Source: Plantago elongata (lineage: Eukaryota > Streptophyta > Magnoliopsida > Lamiales > Plantaginaceae). From it: DNA of 64,000 nucleotides. The notes under the pieces were generated by a model. It had not been told where the DNA came from. It saw nothing but the letters and a program-made list of their open reading frames with translations, and made no database searches. The position numbers were made by a program, and so were the translations under genes. Shown piece after piece: positions 25,186-38,600 of this stretch; position 1 is the first letter of the stretch, and every line of letters starts with the position of its first letter. The stretch covers positions 1 to 64,000 of the forward strand of contig JAYMSP010000140.1 in NCBI GenBank assembly GCA_036897095.1, in the 5' to 3' direction.

Positions 25186-27825
25186 CATATTCACTGAACC
25201 TCGAACATCATTTAATTCGATCTGATTCATTAAAATTTGAACTCGACTCGATTGATAATATAACCGAGTCGAGTTTGAGTTTTGTATTTGTAAGACTCGT
25301 TATTTTAAGTAATTTATATTTTTATATTTACGTTTAGTGATTTCATGAACCTTTCAAGGATACTTCTATAATATTTATGTTGGTGATGTTTGGAGTTTGA
25401 ACTTTAAATGGAGTACCGTCTTACTGGATAAATGGTGTTTGAATTGAAACCTTACACTCCTAGTAAGATTGGCATCACTCGTTAAAGGGGAAAAAAATTA
25501 TTACATTAAGTATTTAATTGTTTGGTTTAGAATTTAAATTCAGACAACATAGAGTCAATTACATCTTTATATATAAAAATCACATTAAAACTCAACTGAA
25601 ATAGAATTATTCCAATTTCATTATAAGCCAAACTGTATATAAACCTTTTGAAAAATTAGGAATAAATAATCGAGTAATCGAATAACCTCTCATTCAAGAG
25701 CACCTTCGAGTTCCAGGCAAATTTCGTCTAATTTTATTCAATATATGTTCTAACTTTTTACTGTACATTCGTCTTGAGAGTAGATATTACAAATCAAACT
25801 ATAATTTTACTTATTTCATGTTCTAAGCAATTATTGTGCTAAAAATTAAGTGTTACTTTAATTGAGATATGTTACTACTATTTAATTTGGGAGTAACCTT
25901 CCGTAAACACCTGTTTAAACTGTCGTTATTGTTTCTCGTTAGGAAAGTAACATGCAATTATTGATTCCATAAACCTGTTCAGGGTTCACATAATCATCTT
26001 AAAAGTAGGCCATTGTGATTCCAAAAATCACCTTTTTTAATACAGTTTTCTGTCCATTTGCATGGTATGAATCCAAGAAAACACGCTTTAGTTTCAGACT
26101 TATTGAATTCTTAATTAGCTATTAATTGAGATTATGGATGTAATCGCTCATTTTACTTGAAGAAGCTGTCCATTTGCGTTTCTTTTAGTGTTAACAAAAT
26201 GTATAGTGGTCCCTTAAGTATTCCAAGACAAGCTTTTCTTGGGCAGAGTTGACGCAAGATTCGAATTTTCTACTGCATTTTGTAATTAACATATCACAAT
26301 TAGCTTAACCATAGATTTCATTTCCACTTAGATCGAGATTAACTGTATATGTGTAATTTAATGGACAAATAAGTACACTATTTTGTGAAAGGGGTTTAAT
26401 TAAGTTCGCTTAGAAGGTATAAATCTAGTATAATAGCCTACAAGTGGGTAATTTTATAGTATAAATGTACGAAATAGAGTTATTTATATGAAAGTGTACG
26501 TTATAAAAGCGCCTCAAAAACGTAAACCTTTGGTGATAGCCAGGAAATGTGCAATTTGGATGAACCATCAGTATCATAGTGGAAAATGTTACAAAGACCT
26601 GGGAGGCAAATAGGCAACATATGGTGAAGGTAACATTAGTTATCGGGCAACAATTTCCTCTTCTTCTTTCGTCATGGTGTGTATAGTGGACAGATCTTTT
26701 TACTCTACGGTGTTCAAATTTTTGCCATTTTAAAAAACGAAGAGACTAGTACCACTTGTTATTTTTTTAACAGTAGTATCATATATTCATTACACATAGT
26801 GATAATTGTGATAGTGATAATTGTGATGATAAATGCGTCATCTCATAAACCCAAGTATGCAATCATACCAAGTTACATGTACCAATGACTTCGGATCAGA
26901 TACTGAATAAATTATTGTGCAAGAAGTAGTAGTATGTAAGAAAACTATGGGAGATTCATGTTCATCGTGGATGTCAATTTCTTGGTGATAGATATTCTCA
27001 GATTCAGATTTTGTCTTAGAATGAGTTACAAGTAACCAAGACAAGAATAATTCGGTATAATAATATTTCATCCGTCCGTCTATTTAATAGTATCTTAATT
27101 TTTTTATTTAAACCGTTTGATGATTCTCATATCTAAAATGGTAAAATGTTAAATGAACTAAGTGTGTATTTGTTATAGAATTACAATTCAGTTATGTTGT
27201 ATTTTTCTCTAAAATACACATAAAATTTTAATCTGAATTCAAATAATTTAACTCAAATTGTATACTAAACCGTCACTAATTCATTTTCTGTTAATTCAAA
27301 TTGACACAATAATAATCAAACTATAGATCGTATTGTTTAATGATGTTTGAATATTCTCTACAGCTAGCTGTTTCTTTGATATCTATGATTTGTTCCCTAC
27401 TTGGGCCGCACCTAATTTGTGACATGACTTCATATTCTCTATTGAATCAATCTACCTACTTGTATCTGCCTGCGATTACAACAACAACTGCTACTACAAC
27501 TCAATATTTCCTTTAAAATATTATTAGTACTATACTTTAGTATTAAAATCATGATATGGTTATTCATGACTTGTTCTCCATTTTATTGAACAAATCAAAA
27601 CATATCATGTACACCAAATTGTATACTTGCTCATTTTCATAAGAGAAACTTATCAGGAGTCTATCTGTCATCCCAAAAAATATGTATGCTTTAGTTTTGT
27701 TACTCCTTGTTGCATATGGTAATATGGGTCTGAGTCTGACATGAATTTTAAATCTTTAGCAAATAATGCAACGGGAACAGTGTGACATGCTCCTTTTCTT
27801 TTATCTCCGCATAAAATACTATTTA

Positions 27826-28032
27826 CTACCTCCGTCTCATTAAAATGAAATAATTTTTCGTTTTAAACGTCTCATCAAAGTGAAATAATTTTTTATTTTT
27901 AAAAATAACTTTTACAATACAATTCATTTTAACCGTACTTTTCTATCGTAAATTAATTCTTAATCACATATTATATATATTTTTTTAAAGTGTGTATATA
28001 AGAAATATTTCGTTATAACGGAACGGGAGGAG
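27826..28032. mobile_element. Stowaway-like MITE
   Basis: The left end is CTACCTCCGTCTCATTAAAA; the right end, on the opposite strand, is CTCCTCCCGTTCCGTTATAA. TA dinucleotides flank both ends (27824-27825 and 28033-28034), fitting Tc1/mariner-type TA targets. About 207 bp, non-coding, with an internal partial repeat of the AATGAAATAATTTTT motif. Confidence 0.7.
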
Positions 28033-29003
28033 TAAATTTGAAGTGAACTAGAGATGAACGTGAACATGTGTACCGATTCTTAAGGCTAAGATGGATCATT
28101 AATTATTGAGATGACATGACATTAACTAGAATCCCCAAAAGATTCTAACTAGCTAGAAGTATGATTCAAAATTGTATTAGGAATCTGTAATGACCTTTCT
28201 GTCAAAAGATTGATTCTCACAGGCCAGTATATCTTACAACTAGGTCCATCTCCATTAAATGGTGGCCTGGTCAATTGGGTTTCTCTACTTCCGGGAGAAT
28301 GGTGCTAAAATCCACTTCAAAAGAAAGTACAACGACAACGAGTGAACGCAGTTCGATTGTATTTATAACTTGAAGAAATGCAATGATAGTTACAAATCGG
28401 CTAGTTACTCTTCCTACATTTCCTTAGCGGCATGTTATATTGTGTCGTGATCAATTAATATGATGCTTATGTTGTACATAAAATACTCGGGAGTCGGGAT
28501 ATAAGTAGGTATACTTTCTAAGTTCTTGTGATTGTCTTGGGTCATTTTTCTCTCCCCATTAGCATACAGTTAGCAGCTTCTTGCATGTTAATTCACGGTA
28601 CATATAAATTTGGAATGTTTGCTTTCCGCGGCTGCTTCGTACCCTAATCGTGCTACCTTAAGAATAAGGATGTGCAGCAGTAGTAACAGAAGACACCAAT
28701 CTAAATACAAAAGCAAGAACAAGAACAAGAACATGAAATTCAAATTTTATTATATACATTCACCATTTGAATCCCTTGATTGCTATTATTAGCTGAGTAT
28801 ACACTGAAATGCAGTACAGACAAAACCGAACAATCATAGTACTTATTATGACCAAAATATTTTAACAGTAGATGACTCGAACATCTGTTCACGACACAAA
28901 AGAACAAGTACACTTAAACTCAGACTTACTTTATACTTCCAGTAACCATATTTGTAATACTCTTCCCTGGACGACCAGTCACACATTAATCATCTTCTTA
29001 TCT

Positions 29004-32000
29004 TCACATTGTTGGCCTAACGTTGAGGCGAGAAGCAAGTTTCTGACCAAGGGACTTGTCAGCCTGCAACAATACAACAAACAATTGAGTCCAGATAGAA
29101 CAATGACATCCTCAAGAGGAAGTCAAAAGTGGAGAGGGACAAGGAACATACCTGAGTCCAGTACGAAATCCAGATGCTGCGGATCTCATGGGTGAGACGA
29201 GGGTCACTCAAAGCATCAATCCATTGTTTGATGAATCTTTCCTGCCTGAAGAAGCAGAAGAGGAATATAACAAACAAAGTGCATTTTAGAACAACAGATA
29301 TGCAGAGATCTGACTGTAGCTGCTCTTAAATTTTAAGGAGGATGGAAGTGGCATACCTGTCAGGTGCCCAAGAACGGTATCTCTCACCAGGTTGCTTGAA
29401 GTTATTTTCCTTCTCAATGCAGACCTGTAAAATTAAAGAATGGATTATAAACATCAGTGTGGACTCAAATATTTCAAATGAAACTGAACGTTTAGTAATT
29501 AACATAAAAACTGTGAAGAAACTTCATCTGCCTTTCCAAATTAAACATATTGAGAACTAGCACTCCAGGAAGAAATCAAGATACTTACTCTGTCACGCTT
29601 TCCATTCAATGTGACAGGAGGATGCGGGAACTTCTCGGCATGGCGACAGGGATCATACCTCGATGGGAAATAGTTTACCTGGGGGAAATGCAGATCATGT
29701 AAAGAACATCAAGGTGAACTAGTATGGAAGACCATTTACACAACTCAACAAGAAACAGAGCATACCTCCTCATCCCTGTGCATGAAGTTCATGGCACCAT
29801 CATGATGATTATTGTGGTGGGCATTTTTGGGGGCATTAACTGGGAGCTGCAGATAATTTGGCCCCAGACGGTGCCTCTGAGTATCAGAGTAAGAAAAGAT
29901 CCTAGTTTGGAGCAGCTTGTCATCAGAATAATAAACTCCAGGCACAACGATGGCAGGGCAGAAAGCAAGCTGTTCATTCTCTGCAAAGAAGTTATCAATG
30001 TTCTTGTTTAAAACCATGCGACCAACTGGCTGCAGCGGCAATATGTCCTCGGGCCATGTCTTGGTCACATCAAGTGGGTCAAAGTCAAATCTGTCCTCAT
30101 GATCAGGATCTATTGTTTGAATAAATAGCTTCCACTCAGGGTAGTTCCCTGCTGCAATTGAGTCATAGAGATCCTGTGTAGCATGGCTGTGATTAGCTCC
30201 TCCAACCTTGATAGCTTCCTCATCCAGCAGGCACTTCACACCGCAAGTTGGCTTCCAGTGAAATTTCACATAGTGTACTTTCCCTGCCTTGTTAATTAGA
30301 GTGTAGGTGTTGACACCAGATCCATCCATATGTCTGTAATCTTGTGGAATACCAACATCATCAAAGAGGAAAGTGAACATGTTCAAACTTTCTGGATGGT
30401 GAGAGAAGAAGTCCAAAATTCTCCAGTTCTCCTGAATGTGGGATTTCGGGTTTGGCTTCAAGGCATGCACCATATCAGGGAACTTCATTCCATCACGGAT
30501 AAAAAAGACGGGGAAGTTGTTTCCAACCAAATCGAAGTTTCCCTGCATCCATGAAAAAGAGATATAAATTAGTCTTTACAGTTAACTATATGTAAAACTC
30601 CACTCTGATTCAACAAATGGAAGAAAAACAAATTGACAAACAACTGCAACGGCTACTGACTAAAACCTTAAAGATGATTCCAAACAGTACCCGCATAAAT
30701 TAGACAAATAAAATGTAAAGGCTATCAAATCAAATCTTAAATATGATTAAAATTGTACCCCCTTATTTTTTAATGGAGCTGTACGGACACTAAAAAAATT
30801 ATGCAACTTAGAGTCTTGAACAGAGAAAAGGAGATGGAACTACCTCTCGGGTGTAGAATTTCACAGCAAAACCTCTAGGGTCCCTGATAGTTTCAGGGCT
30901 TCCACGTTCATGGATGACAGTGGAAAATCGAACAATGACTGGTGTTTGAACACCTGGGGCTCTGAGGAAATCAGCACATGTAAGGTGGCTTATGTCATGG
31001 GTGACCTCAAAGAAACCCTTGGCACTAGCACCTCTAGCATGCACAACACGTTCTGGAATTCTCTCACGGTCAAAATTAGCAAGTTTCTCCACCAAATGAT
31101 AGTCTTCAAGCAGAATGGGGCCTGCAAGTAACATTTGGTATTAAAAACCCAAAGCCTCAACTTGGTTGAGTACAGATAACATTCAATAATAATACTAGGT
31201 CATGCACGAGCTACACCTATAAATAACAGTAATGTTGTGATTAATAACATTGAGGGAGTGCTATCCAGGTCAACAAATCAATTCTACACTCATTGCATGG
31301 ATTCAACTCCCGTATACATGAGCAATAGGTGTTAGATAGCCTCAAGGTTGTAAACATAACGAAAAATATAAAATGTTTCTTGGCGATACGAAACACACAC
31401 AGAGACACGTAAACAACTGACCAACAGAACTTCGAAGAAGCAAACACAAAAGGTGATCTTCACCAGCAAAGTTATCCATTGAACCATATCGTACAACATA
31501 CCAGTCAAAATTAATTCAGCTTGATCACGACTCAATCAGAAGCTAAAGCCTTTCAAACACCAGCAAAGTTATCCATTGAACCATATCGTACAACATACCA
31601 GTCAAAATTAATTCAGCTTGATCACGACTCACATCAGATGCTAAAGCCTTTCAAATGAGTGCCGGTGAGAAAAAGAATAGCACAAACTACAGTAACCTAA
31701 TATTTCTGCCACTACACTAACCTAATATTTCTAATACTCTTATTGGATACGAAAAACAATTACTCAATTAACGTAACACGATTTCCCCATAAATTTCCAT
31801 TACTCAACAAAGATTTCTTCTACATCAACCACATGGCAAAATCGAAAGGGAATTACCTCGAGTTCCAACAGTCATAGAGTTGTTGTTGTTCCACACCGGA
31901 GCTCCAGAATTTGTGGTCATGAAAGGTGAGTTGAAAGCACTCGAGGGTCGGTACTGCACAATCCCACAATCAAACAGTCAAACACCAAGATTCAACCAAA

Positions 32001-32406
32001 AACACAAAGTTTAACATAAAAACAATGCATACTCCCCTCAAATCAAACCCGATTACTTTTTCCCATCTATCAAACACTCTTAAACTAAAAACAAAAGCTC
32101 CTTCAATAAAAAACTGGAATTGGCTTGCATAAGCACGATTAATCAATCTTAAGATAAACAAAATGCAAAACTAGAATTGGCTTGCATAAGCACGATTAAT
32201 CAATCTTAAGATAAACAAAATGCAAAATTTTAATCAAATCTAACACACCCACATTCCCCTAGCTCGATAAACACTACAAAACTAGAAATCAAAAGGTTTT
32301 TTCAATCTTCTTCGATTAAAGAAACGATTTAAACTGAAATAAAAAGAACCAATCAACGAATAGAGAGGTGAATCGAAGAAAAGGTGGGTACCTTGTAGGG
32401 ATCCAT
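29004..32406 (-). CDS. CAT: Catalase (peroxisomal, haem)
   Basis: Breaks down hydrogen peroxide to water and oxygen in peroxisomes. Eight coding exons on the minus strand: 32406-32392, 31953-31857, 31121-30844, 30542-29766, 29678-29589, 29424-29357, 29245-29152 and 29063-29004. They sum to 1479 nt, encoding 492 residues, exactly the usual plant catalase length. The short first exon encodes MDPYK. Catalytic His is in [17 protein letters not shown], the distal Asn in [13 protein letters not shown], and the haem-ligand Tyr in [17 protein letters not shown]. The C-terminus [15 protein letters not shown] carries the internal QKL element characteristic of plant catalases, which lack a standard SKL end. 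All splice sites are GT-AG. Which of the CAT1/2/3 types it is cannot be decided here. Confidence 0.97.
31461..31655. repeat. Tandem duplication in catalase intron 2, about 97-bp unit
   Basis: Two consecutive copies, 31461-31557 and 31558-31655, share CACCAGCAAAGTTATCCATT, CGTACAACATACCAGTC and GCTAAAGCCTTTCAAA with only a few differences, pointing to a recent duplication. It does not touch exons. Confidence 0.85.
32111..32223. repeat. Tandem duplication in catalase intron 1, about 56-bp unit
   Basis: AAACTGGAATTGGCTTGCAT and the following AAGCACGATTAATCAATCTT, AAGATAAACAAAATGC are repeated back to back (32111-32166, 32167-32223) with one or two changes. Intronic and non-coding. Confidence 0.85.
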
Positions 32407-32516
32407 GGCGAGAGAAGGATAATTAGCCGGAGAGAGTTTTTTTTTTTTTTTGAGTTTTTGGTTTTTGGGAGAAAAGTGATGAGCGTGTGTCGTAGATGAT
32501 CAGTGTTGTAGAATTA

Positions 32517-32531
32517 CTTATATATATATTT
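32517..32531 (-). promoter_or_regulatory. Likely TATA box of the catalase gene
   Basis: TATATATATA run located about 115 bp upstream of the start codon at 32406, a typical plant distance allowing a short leader. The leader contains a long T run (A run in the mRNA sense) at 32440-32452. The motif is common by chance in AT-rich DNA. Confidence 0.45.
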
Positions 32532-35500
32532 TTATAAACTAATAAGGATAAATATGAATGTGGGATCACGATTTATTTGGCTCGCTATTCTATTAATACA
32601 CCACTGCTATAAATAAGAAAATATTATCCTGATCAACAAGAAATTATTATTTCAGTAATTTTCTTTTTTAGCATATGTTTGTGGAAAAACTCCAGTAAAT
32701 ATATCAGATCAAACATCAAGTAAATATTTAATATTTATCTAATATACAGTAAACTGTATCATGTGAAGTTTGAAAGTAAATACATGGTGTCATTATATTT
32801 ATATTGTAGATGGTATATTGTAAAAGAAAATATGATTCTACATTATTAATGTGAGAAAATTTCTTTCGATATTCGTTTCATCTACGTGGTTTTATTTTTG
32901 ATAATAAAAATCTCTTTTATTTTTATTGAAATATTTAATTTATGTGTTTTAGAAGTAAGCTACGTAGGAGGGAGTAGTATGGAACTTAATTGGTAACAAG
33001 TTTTGCTTCCGAAAGATATGGTTGTGGTTGGTTGAGTCACTTTGACTATTTTGTATTTTCTTGTGATTGATTTAACATAAAATGCCTTCATCATAATTTA
33101 TTTACTTTTCAAAGACGACTTCATCTTAATTTTTAAAACGTGACTAACACTCCGACACGAATCTTCTATTCTAAATTTTATCGCACATTGGTATGAACTA
33201 AAAAGTTAAATTTTATAACTATCAAAAATAAAAGTTATTAATGATTGGAAATTTCAATTTACTTAAGTGACCATACATAAATAGGATAAGATACATATAA
33301 CAACGTATGCTTTTGATGATTTTATTATTTAAAAAATATAAGTGAATATAATTATGTGAGAACCTCGTGTTTATTTGACATGTGTATATAAAGTAATTAT
33401 GTACTATATGTTAACATATTTACATGCTTAACTATTAAGTAAAGTGTCGTATTTTTCTTAAAAGAATGAGTAAAGTATTATACGTGATGAGTATATATAT
33501 AATGACATATTTTCGAAACACGATCATAATATTTGATGATATATTAAAGATTACTAAATTCAAAATGATATATTAAAGATCGTCATATTCAAAAAGATAT
33601 ATTAAAGATAATTTTGTGGTGAAATTCTTAACACGAAAACCAAAATCTAGAATGATCTAAGAGAGAGCAATTTTTAATACTATGGCGTTCTATCTACATT
33701 CTATAATGTGCAAAAATTGATTATTTGAGGAGATGAGAAATTGAGGACTCCTTATCCAAGTTTTGGAGTTTATCTCGAGCTGGCTATGTGCCTCATATGG
33801 ATCGGACCAATAAGATCTTGCCACGTATACACCGGCCTCGATTTGTGTGATGGATCAAGAAAATCAATTTGGACTGTTTATGAGCCCAGTGTGAATGCAG
33901 ATTTTAGTTGGAATATGCCTCTTGGGTTGATAAGATTAGCATGGGCCTTAACCCTTCTGGGCCCACACCTGCATATTTCTCCATTTCTCAAATTGTTTTC
34001 TCCACACTGTTTTTTTTTTTCTGGTTTCTAATTTAAACAATTGACATGAGTGTTTGGTGTATTTATATCACCTTTGGGATTGTAGAAGACTAGAAGTGGT
34101 CATGGTGTTTGGTTTCTGGTTGGACAAAAAATTATGGACGTTTTCCAATCGATTAAAATTATGAAAATTAAGTTAAAATAAATATTGTTAATCAAATTTT
34201 GGTAATTTTAATTGGCTACTAAACAAACACTTGACTGCATAAAGATCATGTAATAATTTTGGTAGAGATGTACAGATGTAACATGAGTATTAATTATATG
34301 CGTAAATTGTAGAATTAGATGTGTACATTATTACATTGTGCGATGTATTCTGAGTAATTATTGAGCTTAATAAAAATGACGATTAAAAATTTAATAGAAT
34401 ACTAGTGTCATAATACGTGTGAGCAGTCGATATTTTCGCAATGTGTTATCGTTTTTAGTAAAATATTATGTTAAAACTGAACAACCACGTGGGATCGCTA
34501 CTCGTGACTTGCGAGTGTATGGTCTCACTAGTGTCCGTCTCTTTTAGTATCTTCATAAGACCATCTCACCAAATACTTAGTCGTTTTCATGGACCTCGCA
34601 TATTAGAATTACAGTGGTGTCTTGAATCATCCTTGCCGGTGTAGTCGTGTTTTATGCTCAAGCTGCATATATCTCTGATGCAGAAGTAAAGGCTACAAAG
34701 AGTCATTTTTATCGGACAGAGTTGAGACAAACAGATTGGATTGGGCTTCAGATTTACTGTTAGAAATTGATGAAAGTAATTCTAAAATGGAAATGCTAAC
34801 TCAATTAGGGATTGTATAAAATTAAAATATTAAGTTGTGATTTTTTTAGATGTTTTTAACCCAATTTTCCGAACTAAAGTTGTCGACCAGACGTCGTCTC
34901 GATCACTTAATGTTGGTCGCAGAACCTGGAAGGCAATGATATGTCTTTGTGGAACTCATGTGATATTTGTGATTCAGAGGGGAGCAGGTTATGTAGCTTC
35001 TGGCCAAGGTGCTTAGATATCCATGTATGGCTCTTTGATTCTGTGAATAGATGTTGAATATTTGTACAAGTAGAAACGATATTAACACACAGTACACAAA
35101 CATGGCAGCATATTTACATCATTCACAAATGCCTAAATATAAACGAACATGATATACATTGAATTCAGAATAGAAAACATTCTTGCTGAATCCTGAGGCG
35201 ATGAGTTTAAAATGCCAAACAGCAAATTGTTTTTTGTTATATTGCTCCAGAAGCAAAAAAATCAAGTTGAAAAGGAATAGGCTGCCTACCAGCTTACCAA
35301 TTCACTCAAGTAAACCATTTAACCCCACACTGCATTTACTAATAAACATCAGCACAGGTTTTACACAAACACAGTTAAAACTCAGAAACTGGAAATTTGA
35401 CTCAGAACCCTGAATCCAGTAAACAACTAAGAAATTCACTTTTAAATAGAAAAGGAGGTGTTCCAGATAACATAAATCTATTGAAACCAAATCAAACTCC

Positions 35501-35609
35501 AGTCTACTGTGATGAGATACAGTACATTGTTCAAAGTATAACTAAATAAAAGTTACTTGTGATGACAATTCTTCAAAAATGCAAAATGAAACTAAGAGAG
35601 TATTCGGAA
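32532..35609. other. Spacer between catalase promoter and NAT10 3' end
   Basis: AT-rich catalase upstream region, then spacer. A fragment near 32975 (TACGTAGGAGGGAGTAGTA) resembles one end of a Stowaway-type MITE. A repeated AAAGATATATTAAAGAT-like motif occurs at 33538-33610. An open stretch at 33741-34031 shows no family similarity. About 35150-35609 is probably the NAT10 3' UTR. Confidence 0.4.
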
Positions 35610-38600
35610 TCAGGACTTCCTTTTCTTACTGGATTTGGAATTGCTGTCATGTTTACTTCTCTTCTTCTCACTTTTTTTGTTATCCTTCTTTTTCACCTCC
35701 TTCTCCGCGCTTCTATCAGATTTTAGACTAACAAGACCACCAGAAGCAATGAAATTTCCACCAGCTTTCTCAACTTGCTTTGCTGCAGCTTCAAGATCCT
35801 CATCCACAGAAATAGGATGAGCTTCCATATCATTCAGACGAGAAGCTACAGAATTTGTTCCTGTAGGTGGGTCACGGCTCAAGTACTTGTAAAACTTCTT
35901 CAGGACTTTCTTATACATAGTCAATATCTGAGATCCCTCTAGCTTCATCTCTTTCTCAATGGAATCGATATCTTTTCCTTGCAAGCCCATGCAAAGCAAA
36001 ATAGAAGCCTGGACATATGAAAGTGGCACTGGAATCTTCTCCCAAAAGTATGCCCGGGCAAGATCATCCACGAAATCTTCAGTCATGTGATAATCCACGA
36101 GATTGTTCGTGTATGCTTCCAAGGTTTCCAAAGAGGATGATAGGATTTCATTAATAGAGCTCAAAGATTCACTGGATGAGGACAAGGTAGGATCCACCTC
36201 AGAGAAACTGATCTTTGGATCCAACACACTCATGGCAAGCTTGTATTCCATGTTACGAAAAGCCCGAGCCAAATACTTGGTGAACTTCTTCCGGAATATT
36301 TTATAGAAGGGACTGATGAACCCCAATTGATCAGATCCAGTAGCTTCAATGTCATCATTATTTAATGGCCTCAGAACCATGCAAGTGTATTCGCCAGTAA
36401 CATTATTGGGAACTTGGCAAATATAAAATGGTGCAAAATTATGTCTCCTCCAGAACCGGAAGAGGTCCTGAGTAAGGCCAAAAGACACACCGAGGTAATG
36501 GAGCTTTTCTGGTTTTCTCTCACGAAGTGGTGCAAGCAAGGGAGGCAAGTCAGTTCTCGGCTTGATATTTTCTTGCAGTAGAGAAGCCTTCTCTGCAGCC
36601 TCAATAGCATTACCATGGCCATCATCTGTATTTTCTTCTTCATCTACTTCAGAGATAGGGGACAGTTGACCCTCAAAGTACCTGGATTTTGATTGGTTTG
36701 TTAAATATACACAATGCATGAAGCAAATGCAATATGAATCAATGTTACTTCTAAAACATGAACATTAACATAAAACCAAGAAAACTCATACGGAGTAGTA
36801 GTAAATAATAAGTATACAGTGCTGTCCATTCTGCCAAGAAAACTCATTGTAAGCATACTGTTCTACCAAGACAACTCATAGTAGTAAATATTAAGTATAC
36901 TCTGACCATTCTGCGAAGAAAAATCTTAGTAGTAAATAATAAGTATACGTGAATGTTAAACGCAGGACACTTTTTTTACATATTGCAAATAATACCAACA
37001 TTATAATAATTTACAAAATACTACTTTTACTTTAAAAAATTAGAATTTTACCTGAAAACATTAAAACGAGTTTACTCGAATTAATTTCACGTCCAAATAA
37101 AAAAAATCTATGAAAAACACGAAGAACGAACTTTATCACCAACAATACCCGATCACCAGAGAGGATCCGATATGCAGCAGATCTTCTCCAATCTGCTGCA
37201 GATGGGAGGAAGCAACAGAAGATCGGAGCAGGCCTGCTCCTGATCTGATCTGCAAGGGCGCTCCAGCTCCAATTTGCTGCAGATCAGAAGAAGGGAGCTC
37301 CCGATCCGATCCACAGCTTTGTTCCGATGGAGCTGAAGCTCCAGATCGGAGAAGGCTGCCGGACACATGCTTGCCCGTCCAGCAGCCTTGGCAGCCATAA
37401 GGGCTGCTTCCCTTTAAAGCCTATGCAACCCTTCTGTACTCAAATGTGAAATATAAATATTACTATATTAGTACACATATCTTAAGAGTAACAAGAAAGG
37501 AATAAATCAGAGCCCCTTGTGTTAGTCACTACACCCCCTGCCATTCTGTAGTACGTGATTATGCCCTGTGGAAATAGATAAGCCCAAAGAAGTAGGAAAT
37601 ACCCCTTTTGTATGTGACTGACTAGGTGTTAGCTCTGATTTTATCATAACTTAAGAAGCCCCTTTGATGACCTAGCGCTTCCTGGTGATTGCCAACAGAA
37701 GGCTGTTTAGGTGTAATGCTTGTCAGTGATAGGATTTCTTCTTCATGACCTCTTTAATCTGAAGTCGTTGCTCCACGCTCTTTAAGATATTTCTATGACA
37801 CAGTGTTTCCATAAATAATTCAGTCTAACTATAAGCTCAGAGCTACCCGAGAAAAGTGTTAAACTCCCAGTATTTGTATACGCCAAGCCCCCTTTTCAAG
37901 GAAGATGCCCGGTACCCCACTACAAGAAATTCTATGTATAAGGCAAACGAGTACAAGAGGAAAGAATTAAAAAAGAGAATGAGCTCAAAGAGCCTTTACT
38001 AGTCATTTCAAGAGACCTTGCTCTTTAATCCACAAATCCTAAAAGAGAATCAATGGCAATGAAAGAACAATAATAGAAATACCTGCAGACCTATTAGTAC
38101 CATATTTTTCTAAAGGTAGAGGATTAGGGGTGAATGGGAAAAACACAGTCCTGCAAGCTAACCTTCACCAACCAGATACAGGAGACCAAAACAATAATTT
38201 CTTCCAAGCTGTAAGACCTTTCTCTATAGAGTATTAAATATTATTGAATATGAAATATAGCGGAAGTACAACATAGCTATAAGTGCGAGCTCCTAGTAGA
38301 CTCTAATATAAATAACCCTTTCCTAAGAAGTTCCCTTTCAATGTAATCTAACTGAGTAGAAAGATTCCAATGTGCCTGCTTTCTGTAAGTGCAAACACAG
38401 TACTAGGTAAAGCCAGTTAGGAAAGAGGAGAGACCCCCCGCCTTTGTAATAGTATGATTTGTAGTCAAAATCATTTTTTGTGTTTTTTTAAAAACATAGT
38501 ACTGGTCAAAATGATTTTTAGTGTTTTTAAAAAAATAATTAGTGTAATTTTAGTTAATTTAAATATATAACTGCAACTGAATAATTATTAACAACTACAA

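Larger units (their letters stand above)
18541..29003. other. Gene-poor spacer, AT-rich, with scattered repeats
   Basis: About 10.5 kb without any reading frame that looks coding. It holds the separately listed CCGAA/GACCC repeats, small MITEs and a possible LTR. Near 25200-25290 there is an inverted pair of short motifs (ACTCGACTCG and CGAGTCGAGTTTGAG) typical of diverged DNA-transposon ends. The last few hundred bases before 29003 probably include the catalase 3' UTR. Confidence 0.5.

Noticed and set aside
33741-34031. 96-residue open frame in the catalase-NAT10 spacer
   Set aside because: It starts without ATG, has no recognisable domain and lies in spacer; most likely a chance frame.
37110-37400. 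Open frames on both strands of the GC-rich MULE block
   Set aside because: Openness on both strands follows from the base composition and short repeats; no protein family is recognisable.
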